The notes below the pieces were generated by a model. It searched no databases and was not told the DNA's origin. It saw nothing but the letters and a program-made list of their open reading frames with translations. DNA of 8,332 nucleotides from Candidatus Ventricola intestinavium (lineage in GTDB: Bacteria > Bacillota > Clostridia > Christensenellales > Aristaeellaceae): assembly GCA_018715105.1 (NCBI GenBank), contig DVMG01000186.1:1-8332 (forward strand). Reading direction: 5' to 3'. Below are positions 1-6,085 of the stretch, one piece after another (the stretch's first letter is position 1; every line of letters begins with the position of its first letter). The position numbers and the translations under genes are program-made.

Positions 1-40
1 CATGGGAACCGATAAGCGCATGAAGAAGCGAAAAGGTTGA
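1..40 (+). CDS. Possible C-terminal tail of an upstream gene (partial)
   Basis: Frame 2 is open from the window edge to a TGA at 38-40 and reads MGTDKRMKKRKG, a short basic tail. The stop lies 16 bases before the stem of a strong Rho-independent terminator, which implies that a + strand gene ends about here. The other two forward frames stop at 15 and 23 and cannot be excluded as the true end. Too little is visible to name a product. Confidence 0.3.
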   Translation, partial: MGTDKRMKKRKG

Positions 41-56
41 GCCGACAGGCGGCAGA

Positions 57-96
57 GCGGAGAGGAAAAACGGATCGTTTTTTCTCCCCGCTTTTT
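57..96 (+). terminator. Rho-independent terminator of the upstream transcript
   Basis: Bases 57-72 pair with 76-91 in a 16-bp stem with one A-C mismatch and one G-U pair, closed by a three-base loop (GAT). A five-base T run (92-96) follows directly. The left side of the stem has no T run on the opposite strand, so it should act on + strand transcription only. It insulates the PucR-azlCD operon from the gene to its left. Confidence 0.8.
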
Positions 97-115
97 CCGC
101 GTCTTCTGCTAAATA

Positions 116-144
116 TTGCAAACCAGGCGCACTAATGGTAAAAT
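116..144 (+). promoter_or_regulatory. Sigma-A type promoter of the PucR-DUF1653-azlCD operon
   Basis: A -35 box TTGCAA (116-121) is separated by exactly 17 bases from a -10 box TAAAAT (139-144). TGG at 136-138 adds the TG of an extended -10. Transcription would begin near 151, giving a leader of roughly 48 bases before the TTG start at 199. The short inverted repeat ACCA-N10-TGGT (122-125 and 136-139) sits inside the spacer. It could be an operator half-site pair, but it is too short to claim. Confidence 0.7.
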
Positions 145-198
145 AAACAACATATGGGCTGAAAACGAGGGTGGAAAAGGCGCGAAGGAGTGAGAAAC

Positions 199-1356
199 TT
201 GATTCACATCAGGGAGCTGTTCCGGCTTCAGGAGATTCGCAACCTGCGCGTGATTGCGGGGCAGGAAGGGCTCGAGCGGACAGTGACGGAGGCCGTGCTC
301 TTTGAATACGACCCCTCGCGCGTGCAACTGCCGGATTTTTACCGGGGCGACCTGGTGGTCACCACGCTTGCTTATGCCCGTGGGGACAGGCAGCTGGTGA
401 CACAGTCCCTTCTGGCGCTGATGAAGCAGGGAATTGCCGGCCTGCTGGTGAAGACCGCCTATTTTTCCGAACTCCCCCAGGAAGTGACCGACAGGGCCAA
501 TCAGCTCAGGACGCCCGTGCTGCTGTTTGACGACACCTATATTGAAGAAGTGATCCTTCAGGTCACCGAGATCATACGCGGCAAGCGCCATTTTGCCGGC
601 TTTGAAAAGGAACTGGATGCGCTCATGCGGGGAGACCTGACCGAGGAGCAGACGAAGCGGCATGTGCGTCGGATCGATCCCGTCGGCTCAGAGGCATATA
701 GCATCTGCGCGCTGTATCCGCACGGGCACATGCCCGGCCTGGAGGACGGCCTCTATGAACTGCTTGCCCGCGACGAGCACGCCGCGCATCGCTATGTCTT
801 TATGGAATGGAAGGGCATGATTCTGGCGCTATGCCGCGCATCGGCGGCGGAGCGCGAAGGAGACGGCCTGGCCCAGATGGAGGCGCTGCTTGGAAGCGCC
901 GGGATTCAGCGCGGCACGCTGGAAGTGGGCGCAAGCGGGATTTATACGGGAGAAACGGCGTTTGGGATGGCGCTCAGGGAGGCCATTTATGCCGCCCGGA
1001 CGGCCCGGCTGTGCGGCCGCCCGGCGCTGCCGGCAGGCGAACTGGGGCTGTATGGCTATCTGTTCCCGATGAGCGAAAACCCGTTTATCTGCCAGCGGTG
1101 CCGCCATGTGATGGCCCGCATCCGCAGCTATGACGCGCAGAACCACACCAATCTGGAACACACGGCGCGCGTCTATGTCGCCCAGAATCTGGACGTTGCT
1201 TCGGCGGCCCGGCTGCTTTATCAGCATCCCAATACGGTTCGTTACCGTTTGGGGAAAATTCAAAAGATCATGAGGATGGAAGGCGATGCTTTTTTTGAGC
1301 CCATGCTCAGCCTGACGATCAACCTCATGAAGATTCTCGAGGAGGAAGCCGGATGA
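199..1356 (+). CDS. PucR family transcriptional regulator
   Basis: This is a probable cytoplasmic DNA-binding regulator of about 385 residues. The N-terminal ~120 residues match the PucR ligand-sensing domain (early IRELF, then DLVVTTL and GIAGLLVKT). The middle (about 150-290) resembles the CdaR/GGDEF-like linker. The C-terminus carries the PucR-type helix-turn-helix: LYGYLFP, then YDAQN, LEHTARVYVAQN, and the hallmark HPNTVRYRLGKI near residues 343-354. I chose the TTG at 199 because AAGGAG (185-190) lies 8 bases before it. The in-frame GTG at 190 overlaps that Shine-Dalgarno and would be unspaced. Family members respond to small molecules such as purine catabolites or amino acids; the effector here is unknown. 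The stop overlaps the next start by 4 bases (ATGA), so it heads an operon with azlC and azlD, which it probably regulates. Family assignment is secure; the target is inferred. Confidence 0.9.
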   Translation: MIHIRELFRLQEIRNLRVIAGQEGLERTVTEAVLFEYDPSRVQLPDFYRGDLVVTTLAYARGDRQLVTQSLLALMKQGIAGLLVKTAYFSELPQEVTDRANQLRTPVLLFDDTYIEEVILQVTEIIRGKRHFAGFEKELDALMRGDLTEEQTKRHVRRIDPVGSEAYSICALYPHGHMPGLEDGLYELLARDEHAAHRYVFMEWKGMILALCRASAAEREGDGLAQMEALLGSAGIQRGTLEVGASGIYTGETAFGMALREAIYAARTARLCGRPALPAGELGLYGYLFPMSENPFICQRCRHVMARIRSYDAQNHTNLEHTARVYVAQNLDVASAARLLYQHPNTVRYRLGKIQKIMRMEGDAFFEPMLSLTINLMKILEEEAG

Positions 1357-1649
1357 GCACACAGGCCCAAGACACAGAGAAGCGAGCAGAAAAGCTGCGG
1401 GATCTCCGCATGAAGCCGGGCGATACCGTTCGGCATTTTAAGGGAAAGCACTATGAGATCCTGCATTTTGCCAAGGATTCCGAAACGATGCGGGATGTGG
1501 TCGTCTATCGCGCGCTCTATGGCGAGCGCGGCGTATGGGTTCGTCCGATGGAGATGTTTTTTTCTGCGGTGGACAGGGAGAAGTATCCGAACGCGGCACA
1601 GGCGTTCCGCTTTGAACGGGAAGACGGGGAGGCGCGGGATCATGCATAA
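1353..1649 (+). CDS. DUF1653 domain protein
   Basis: This is a 98-residue soluble protein of unknown function. Residues ~20-70 match the DUF1653 core: KPGDTVRHFKGKHYEIL, then SETMRDVVVYRALYGERG and VWVRPMEMF. In this family the fold is compact and mostly beta. The start ATG at 1353 overlaps the regulator's stop in an ATGA junction and is preceded by GGAGG-like sequence (about 1340-1346). Its TAA (1647-1649) lies inside the start of azlC, an 8-base overlap. The first ~18 residues are a charged extension before the domain; an internal ATG (1410) would remove it but has no ribosome binding site. Family members are widespread single-domain proteins without an agreed role. Its place between a regulator and an exporter suggests, but does not show, a link to small-molecule handling. 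Confidence 0.88.
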   Translation: MSTQAQDTEKRAEKLRDLRMKPGDTVRHFKGKHYEILHFAKDSETMRDVVVYRALYGERGVWVRPMEMFFSAVDREKYPNAAQAFRFEREDGEARDHA

Positions 1650-2325
1650 TGCGCAGCGCGCGCGGGCGCTGGGGCTGAGCCTCCCGGTGATGTGCGGCTA
1701 TGTGTTTTTGGGCATTGCCTTTGGCGCCACGCTCTCCCAGGCGGGCTTTGGCCTGCCGTGGGCGCTGGCGATTAGCACCCTGGTATACGCCGGAAGCCTT
1801 CAGTTTGTGATGGTGCCGTTTCTGGCATCGGGCATCTCCCTGGCGGCGGTTGCGCTGACCGCCCTGATGGTCAATGCGCGCCACCTGTTTTACGGGCTTT
1901 CCTGCATCGGGCGGTTTGAGCACATGGGACGGGCAAAGCCCTACATGATTTTTGCCCTGACGGATGAGACGTATTCCGTCCTCTGCCGCCTGCCGGAGGA
2001 TGAGAGCGGCGGCGTGCTGGTGCGCGTGGCGCTTTATGATCAGCTTTACTGGATTGCGGGCTCGGTGATGGGCTCGCTGCTGGCCCAGGGCCTGCCCTTT
2101 GACCTGACAGGCATCGATTTTTCCATGACCGCGCTGTTCATCGTGATCTGTGTGGAGCGGGCCATGAACCGGGAGGACTGGATGCCCCTGGCGGTGGGCG
2201 GCATATGCGCGGTGCTGCTGCTGTTTCTGCTTGGGCCGGGTGCGTTTCTCGCCCCGGCCCTGGCTGTGACGGCGCTGATCCTGACGGTGTTTGACATCAC
2301 CGTGCGGAAGGGGGCCGGGAAATGA
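1642..2325 (+). CDS. azlC: AzlC family branched-chain amino acid exporter, large subunit
   Basis: This is an inner-membrane permease of 227 residues, the usual size for the family. AzlC pairs with AzlD (YgaZ/YgaH in E. coli, BrnF/BrnE in Corynebacterium) to export branched-chain amino acids; the Bacillus genes were found through azaleucine resistance. Family marks visible are GYVFLGIAFG (19-28), YAGSLQF (49-55), the conserved NARHLFYG (78-85), TDETYSV (107-113) and hydrophobic spans near 14-35, 39-75, 130-150, 160-172 and 182-220. The open frame extends to 1453, but that part only shadows the DUF1653 gene. ATG 1642 is preferred because GGGGAGG (1626-1632) lies 9 bases upstream and the protein then begins as homologues do. 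It overlaps DUF1653 by 8 bases and azlD by 4. The exact amino acid exported is not shown by the sequence. Confidence 0.93.
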   Translation: MHNAQRARALGLSLPVMCGYVFLGIAFGATLSQAGFGLPWALAISTLVYAGSLQFVMVPFLASGISLAAVALTALMVNARHLFYGLSCIGRFEHMGRAKPYMIFALTDETYSVLCRLPEDESGGVLVRVALYDQLYWIAGSVMGSLLAQGLPFDLTGIDFSMTALFIVICVERAMNREDWMPLAVGGICAVLLLFLLGPGAFLAPALAVTALILTVFDITVRKGAGK

Positions 2326-2639
2326 ACATGCATGCGCTGGCCGTTGTGCTGATCTGCGCGGCCGTGACCATCGCCACACGCGCGCTGCCCTTTGTATGCT
2401 TTGGCGGGAAACGGGGAGTGCCGCGCCTGGTGCAGTCGCTCGGCCGCACGCTGCCGCCGGCGATCATGGCGGCGCTCGTGGTCTATTGCCTGAAGGGAGT
2501 GCCCTTCGGCACGGCGGCGGATGGGATGAAGCAGCTGATCGCCGCCGCGGTAGTCGCCGCGCTGCATGTCTGGCGGCGCAACACGCTTTTGAGCATTGGC
2601 GCGGGCACAGCGCTGTATATGCTACTCATCCGGTTGTGA
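2322..2639 (+). CDS. azlD: AzlD family branched-chain amino acid exporter, small subunit
   Basis: This 105-residue membrane protein is the small partner of AzlC. Typical marks are TRALPF (19-24), LPPAIMAALVVYCLKG (44-59) and the C-terminal pattern WRRNTLLSIGAGTALYM (84-100). Three to four hydrophobic helices can be seen (about 5-24, 44-60, 72-86, 88-104). The ATG at 2322 overlaps the azlC stop (ATGA), so translation is probably coupled to azlC; an in-frame ATG at 2328 is an alternative start. The two subunits are normally both required for transport. It is the last gene of the operon. The following 125 bases hold a hairpin that may end the transcript, but with a poor T run. Confidence 0.92.
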   Translation: MNMHALAVVLICAAVTIATRALPFVCFGGKRGVPRLVQSLGRTLPPAIMAALVVYCLKGVPFGTAADGMKQLIAAAVVAALHVWRRNTLLSIGAGTALYMLLIRL

Positions 2640-2764
2640 TTCCGAAAAGAAAGACCGCTTAAAAGCCCGCATTCAAAAGCCCATATTCAAAAACCTGAAA
2701 GAGAAGCGGATGCCCGGTTTTTATGCGGGATCTTTCGCAAAACATGGAAAAGGAGATATCGCGG
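2640..2764 (+). other. Intergenic region with 14-base tandem repeat and hairpin
   Basis: The 125 bases between azlD and the ndpA-like gene are less GC-rich than the flanks. They contain a tandem repeat at 2661-2674 and 2675-2688 (AAAAGCCC then RYATTC, 12 of 14 identical) and a weak third AAAA start. An imperfect hairpin follows: GAT and CCCG (2709-2711, 2713-2716) pair with CGGGATC (2726-2732) around a 9-base T-rich loop, and GAAAG (2697-2701) could instead pair with CTTTC (2732-2736). Only three T follow, so termination is uncertain. A weak promoter-like pair, TTAAAA (2659-2664) and CATATT (2682-2687) with a 17-base spacer, overlaps the repeat and may serve the downstream genes. Confidence 0.4.
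2661..2688 (+). repeat. Two-copy 14-base tandem repeat
   Basis: Copy one is AAAAGCCCGCATTC (2661-2674) and copy two is AAAAGCCCATATTC (2675-2688), differing at two adjacent positions. A third partial unit, AAAAACC, follows at 2689. It lies in the noncoding gap upstream of the NdpA-nuclease-SNF2 genes and could be a protein-binding site or simple slippage. No function can be assigned. Confidence 0.6.
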
Positions 2765-3769
2765 TTGAATATCATCGCACGCGCGGCCTTTGCCATTTAT
2801 GACGGCAGCCCCATCGCGCCCGTATTCCCCGACAAGGCGAATAAACCGGAGGACCAGGCTGCGGAGTATCTGTGTGCCGTGGCGGAAAAACTGATGCATG
2901 CCGACGCAAGCCGCACCACGCATGTGGAGCCGGGAAGCGCGCAGGAGGAGCTGCTCAGGCGTTTTGGATACACCCCCTTTCAGGAGGCGGCGAACGCGCT
3001 GCTGCGCAGCATGGATGAATCCATGCAGATGCTGGAGATCGCGCGCGAGGGATTTGACATGGCCGTCTTTTCCTTCGAGCAGGAAGGAGAGCCGCATCTG
3101 TGCGTGGCGTATCTGCCCTATCGCAGGGCCTTTGTCAGCCAGATGGAGACAGATGAATCCGGGGCGGTTGGCACAAGGCTGCTTCCTCATGCGGCGGTGC
3201 TTGCGCCGCCGGGGGCCAAAGGCATGGCGGGCTTTGTGATCAATTTGTCCACCGGTGAGATCCGCCTGCGCGACAGCAGTGTGAACACGCAGGCGGGGCC
3301 GCGCGCGCTGTTTGCGCAGGGGCTGTTTGCCATGGCGGACACGCGCTCCACCAAAGAGGCGGTGAAGGTTGTCGCGGACATGATGGATCGGGCCGCGCCG
3401 GATCACATGGCTAGGCAGGAGCTCACCCCGGCGCTCAAGCGCGCGATGAGCCGCTCGATTGAAGAAAAGGGCGTCATCGATGTGCAGGATGTGGCGGAGG
3501 AGGTTTTCCGCACGGATCCTGAACGCGAGGCGATCATCGAGGAGGTTGCCCGTCAGATGCAGGAGGAGCGGATTGAGCCGGTCATTCCCGTGGAAAACAG
3601 GCGCGTGGTCGCCCAGCTCAGCCGCATGAGGGTTCGCACGGACACCGGCATTTCCATCACGCTGCCGCGGGAGCTTGCAGACGATGAAAGCAGCTTTGCC
3701 GTTGTGGACAACGACGACGGAACGATTTCCATCATCATCGGCCGGGTGCAGGAGCTCAAAACGGAATAG
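2765..3769 (+). CDS. Nucleoid-associated protein, NdpA/YejK (NA37) family
   Basis: This is a predicted nucleoid-binding cytoplasmic protein of 334 residues, about the length of E. coli YejK (335). The C-terminal third fits clostridial NdpA-like proteins best: ALKRAMSRSIEEKGVIDVQD (223-242), VAEEVF (243-248), then MRVRTDTGISITLP (288-301) and a final DNDDGTISIII (315-325). FVINLSTGEIRL (157-168) is also typical. The N-terminal half is more divergent. The open frame reaches 2723, but I chose TTG 2765 because AAGGAG (2750-2755) lies 9 bases upstream and the product then begins MNIIARAAFAIYDG, aligning with the usual family N-terminus. Family members bind double-stranded DNA in the nucleoid, but their physiological role is poorly known. 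It is followed after 70 bases by a small nuclease gene and then a SNF2 translocase, suggesting a joint DNA-handling role. Confidence 0.82.
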   Translation: MNIIARAAFAIYDGSPIAPVFPDKANKPEDQAAEYLCAVAEKLMHADASRTTHVEPGSAQEELLRRFGYTPFQEAANALLRSMDESMQMLEIAREGFDMAVFSFEQEGEPHLCVAYLPYRRAFVSQMETDESGAVGTRLLPHAAVLAPPGAKGMAGFVINLSTGEIRLRDSSVNTQAGPRALFAQGLFAMADTRSTKEAVKVVADMMDRAAPDHMARQELTPALKRAMSRSIEEKGVIDVQDVAEEVFRTDPEREAIIEEVARQMQEERIEPVIPVENRRVVAQLSRMRVRTDTGISITLPRELADDESSFAVVDNDDGTISIIIGRVQELKTE

Positions 3770-3839
3770 CGGCTTGAGGGCTCCTGCGTCATTCCGGGCA
3801 AGAGAGGCCGGGCGAAAGCGGGGCACGGGGAGGAAGAGC

Positions 3840-4217
3840 ATGACGGGCGAAGGCGCGCTTGAACGGATCACGAAGGCGCTGGGGACAATGCGCATCGGAG
3901 CGGCCTGCACGGAGGCGGAGCTGCATGCGCAGGCCGCGCAGGCGCTGGCACAGGCGGGGCTCTGCGCCCGGCACGAGGTGCGGCTGGCGCCGCGCTGTCG
4001 GATCGACTTCATGGTGGACGGCGTCGGGGTGGAGATCAAAAAAAACCGCCCCAACGCCTCCTTGCTCGCCAGGCAGCTGGCGCGTTACGCGGCCTGCGAA
4101 GAGGTGGAGCAGCTGCTCGTGCTGGCGCCGCGCGGCGTGAACCTGCCGCGCACAATCGGCGGAAAGCGCGTGACGATGATGGGACTGGAACGCCTCTGGG
4201 GAATTGGCCTGCCGTGA
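3840..4217 (+). CDS. Small RecB/Cas4-like PD-(D/E)XK nuclease-domain protein
   Basis: This 125-residue protein looks like a bare PD-(D/E)XK nuclease core. A helical N-terminus (5-40) includes Glu25 and Glu27. Then come HEVRL (45-49), RIDF with Asp56, GVEIKK with Glu65 and Lys67 (the ExK pair), and QLARY (79-83), which fits the QxxxY motif of RecB-type nucleases. The hydrophobic strand QLLVLAP (91-97) follows, as expected for this fold. The motif order and spacing support metal-dependent DNA cleavage, but I infer this from motifs alone. No iron-sulfur cysteine cluster like that of Cas4 is evident. ATG 3840 has GGGGAGG (3827-3833) 6 bases upstream; the longer open frame to 3675 only shadows the ndpA-like gene. 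It sits between the NdpA-like gene and the SNF2 gene, suggesting that the translocase may deliver DNA to it. A structural, inactive role cannot be excluded. Confidence 0.7.
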   Translation: MTGEGALERITKALGTMRIGAACTEAELHAQAAQALAQAGLCARHEVRLAPRCRIDFMVDGVGVEIKKNRPNASLLARQLARYAACEEVEQLLVLAPRGVNLPRTIGGKRVTMMGLERLWGIGLP

Positions 4218-4218
4218 C

Positions 4219-4250
4219 GAAACGCGGCCGTTTCTGCCGGGCGGCTTTTT
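4219..4250 (+). terminator. Possible attenuator or weak terminator between nuclease and SNF2 genes
   Basis: Two bases after the nuclease stop, GAAACG (4219-4224) and CGTTTC (4229-4234) form a perfect 6-bp hairpin with a CGGC tetraloop. A short GC-rich stem (GCC 4236-4238 with GGC 4243-4245) then runs straight into five T (4246-4250). The second stem is weak, so full termination is doubtful. Partial termination would lower SNF2 expression relative to the upstream genes. Confidence 0.35.
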
Positions 4251-4284
4251 AGATGGGGAGCAAAGAGCGCAGGAAGAGGAGCGC

Positions 4285-6081
4285 ATGCACGTGATGGAGG
4301 AAAAGCACACGACTGCCCATTCGGCGGAAGAGGCGGAGATTCCCGGCTATCTGCGCGAAGCGCCGCACACCGGCCATCTCTATGGGACGCTGTCCTACAA
4401 CCGGCGCAGCAAATGCTGGACAATCAAGGGGGAGCCCTGCGTCACCGAACTGGCTGCGCGGCTTTTTCCGGGGAGCATCCGAAGAAGGGGAGAAGCACGG
4501 TTTACCGCCAACCGGCGGATTGTGGGCGATGTGAACTGGCTGATGCTGCGCTATCCGCTGGAAGTGGCTGCAAGGGACCGCGCGCTGTGGGACCGCGCGC
4601 TTGACCAGGCGCGTGATCACGCGCGAAAAAGGGAACAGGCGCTGCGCATGCCACGCAGAAGCAGCCCGCCGGACGGTTCCTTTGAGGGAGAGCTGCGTGA
4701 ATTCCAGAAAGAGGGGCTTTCTTTCCTGCTGGCCAATCCGCGCACCCTGCTGGCAGATGAGATGGGGCTTGGCAAAACGGTGCAGGCTCTTGCCTGCCTG
4801 GCGGCGACGGGGGATCTGCCGGCGCTGGCCGTCGTGCCGCCGCATCTGATGAGAAACTGGGCGGCGGAGGCGGCTCGCTTTCTGCGCGTGCAGGGCAGGC
4901 CGCCGCGCATATGCGTGCTCAGCGGCCTGAAGCCCTATGTGCCGCCGGAGGCGGACCTCTATATCATTCATTATCTGCTTTTGCGCGGCTGGAAGCAGGC
5001 GCTGCCGCAGATGGGTTTTCGCACGGTGATCTTTGACGAGATTCAGGAGCTGCGCCATGGCGGCACGGAAAAATATTCCGCTGCCAGCCTGCTGGCGGAA
5101 AGCTGCGAGCGGGTGATCGGGCTTTCCGGCACGCCGATTTACAACCGGGGCGCTGAAATCTGGAATGTGGTCAACATTCTCGACTATCACTGCCTGGGTG
5201 ACTGGGAAAGCTTTACCCGTGCCTGGTGCGATGGCTATGGCCATCACATTGTGCGCGATCCGCGGCTGCTGGGGGAGCACCTGCGCCGGGAAGGACTGAT
5301 CCTGCGGCGCACCAAGCAGGAAGTGCTCGCGGAACTGCCGCCCAAACGGCGGCTTGTTCAGGAAATTGACTCCGACGACAGGGTGTATCGGGAGCTGATG
5401 CGGCCCGTGATGGAGATGCTGGGAAGCCTTCGAGCGCTTGAGCCGGATGCCAGAGAGCGGTTTTTGCTGGAAGAGCAGATCAGCCGGGGCGAACGGCAGG
5501 CCACCGGCGTGGCAAAGGCACCCTTTGTCGCCGCTTTTGTGCGGGCCCTGCTGGATGCCGGGGAACGGGTGCTGCTCTTTGCCCACCATCATGCGGTGAT
5601 GGATCTCTACCAAAAAGAGCTCGGGGCGTATCGCCCGGCTTTCCTGACGGGCCGGGAAAGCACAGGACAGAAGGAGCATTCCGTCGCGCGGTTTATGGGC
5701 GGGGAGACCAATCTGTGCGTGATTTCTCTGCGTGCGTCGGCGGGGCTCAACCTTCAAAGGGCAAGCTGTGTGGTCTTTGGCGAGCTGGACTGGTCCCCCG
5801 CTGTGCATTCCCAGGCGGAAGACCGCGCGCACCGCATGGGGCAGAAGGATTCCATCCTCTGTTATTATCTCGTCGCTCCGCAGGGATCGGACAGAGACAT
5901 GCAGGATGCGCTGGGGCTGAAGGTCAGCCAGTTCGTCGCCCTGATGGGAGACCGGGCCCCGGATTTTCGCACCGAACAGGAAGCCCAGCGCGCGGCGAGG
6001 GCACACATCGCCCGCCTTTTGGAACGCTGCGAGCGGGAACACGGCGAATTGAAGCGCTGTGAAGAGAACGCAGAAGAATAG
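4285..6081 (+). CDS. SNF2-family DNA helicase/translocase (DEAD-like)
   Basis: This is a 598-residue superfamily 2 ATPase that should move along double-stranded DNA using ATP. Motifs in order: REFQKEGLSFLL (138-149), Walker A ADEMGLGKT (157-165), motif Ia VVPPHLMRNW (183-192), Walker B VIFDEIQEL (248-256; DEIQ instead of the common DEAH), motif III GLSGTP (279-284), RRTKQEVLAELPPK (341-354), and in the second RecA lobe LLFAHHH (430-436), SAGLNLQ (485-491) and QAEDRAHRMGQ (510-520). Residues 30-110 form a separate N-terminal region (GTLSYNRRSKCW, then LAARLFPGS) unlike the classical core; similar extensions occur on phage and SMARCAL1-like SNF2 proteins. The C-terminal ~60 residues are charged and helical. 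ATG 4285 has AGGAAG 8 bases upstream. GTG 4291 and ATG 4294 are alternatives, and the frame is open back to TTG 4204. It ends the three-gene run; no methyltransferase or drmD-like partner is nearby. Confidence 0.9.
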   Translation: MHVMEEKHTTAHSAEEAEIPGYLREAPHTGHLYGTLSYNRRSKCWTIKGEPCVTELAARLFPGSIRRRGEARFTANRRIVGDVNWLMLRYPLEVAARDRALWDRALDQARDHARKREQALRMPRRSSPPDGSFEGELREFQKEGLSFLLANPRTLLADEMGLGKTVQALACLAATGDLPALAVVPPHLMRNWAAEAARFLRVQGRPPRICVLSGLKPYVPPEADLYIIHYLLLRGWKQALPQMGFRTVIFDEIQELRHGGTEKYSAASLLAESCERVIGLSGTPIYNRGAEIWNVVNILDYHCLGDWESFTRAWCDGYGHHIVRDPRLLGEHLRREGLILRRTKQEVLAELPPKRRLVQEIDSDDRVYRELMRPVMEMLGSLRALEPDARERFLLEEQISRGERQATGVAKAPFVAAFVRALLDAGERVLLFAHHHAVMDLYQKELGAYRPAFLTGRESTGQKEHSVARFMGGETNLCVISLRASAGLNLQRASCVVFGELDWSPAVHSQAEDRAHRMGQKDSILCYYLVAPQGSDRDMQDALGLKVSQFVALMGDRAPDFRTEQEAQRAARAHIARLLERCEREHGELKRCEENAEE

Positions 6082-6085
6082 CGAG

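Noticed and set aside
145..198. Riboswitch in the leader of the PucR operon
   Set aside because: The leader is only about 48 bases and shows no conserved aptamer-like pairing.
1438..2379. Antisense open frame opposite DUF1653 and azlC
   Set aside because: It is basic, Gln/His/Arg-rich and lies opposite a clear membrane protein; typical shadow coding.
2596..2802. 68-codon + strand frame spanning the azlD end and ndpA-like start
   Set aside because: It overlaps real genes on both ends, lacks a good ribosome binding site and shows no domain.
2687..4054. Long antisense open frame opposite the ndpA-like and nuclease genes
   Set aside because: It crosses two well-supported sense genes and their gap, with low-complexity Arg/His-rich sequence and no family match.
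2723..6081. Prophage or integrative element origin for the NdpA-nuclease-SNF2 genes
   Set aside because: No integrase, terminase, capsid, attachment repeat or tRNA is visible, and base composition appears similar to the flanks. Transfer remains possible but is not shown here.
2765..6081. Assignment to a named defence system (DISARM, Zorya, Cas4-containing CRISPR or similar)
   Set aside because: The required partners (methyltransferase, ZorAB motor proteins, Cas1/Cas2 or repeats) are absent from the window.
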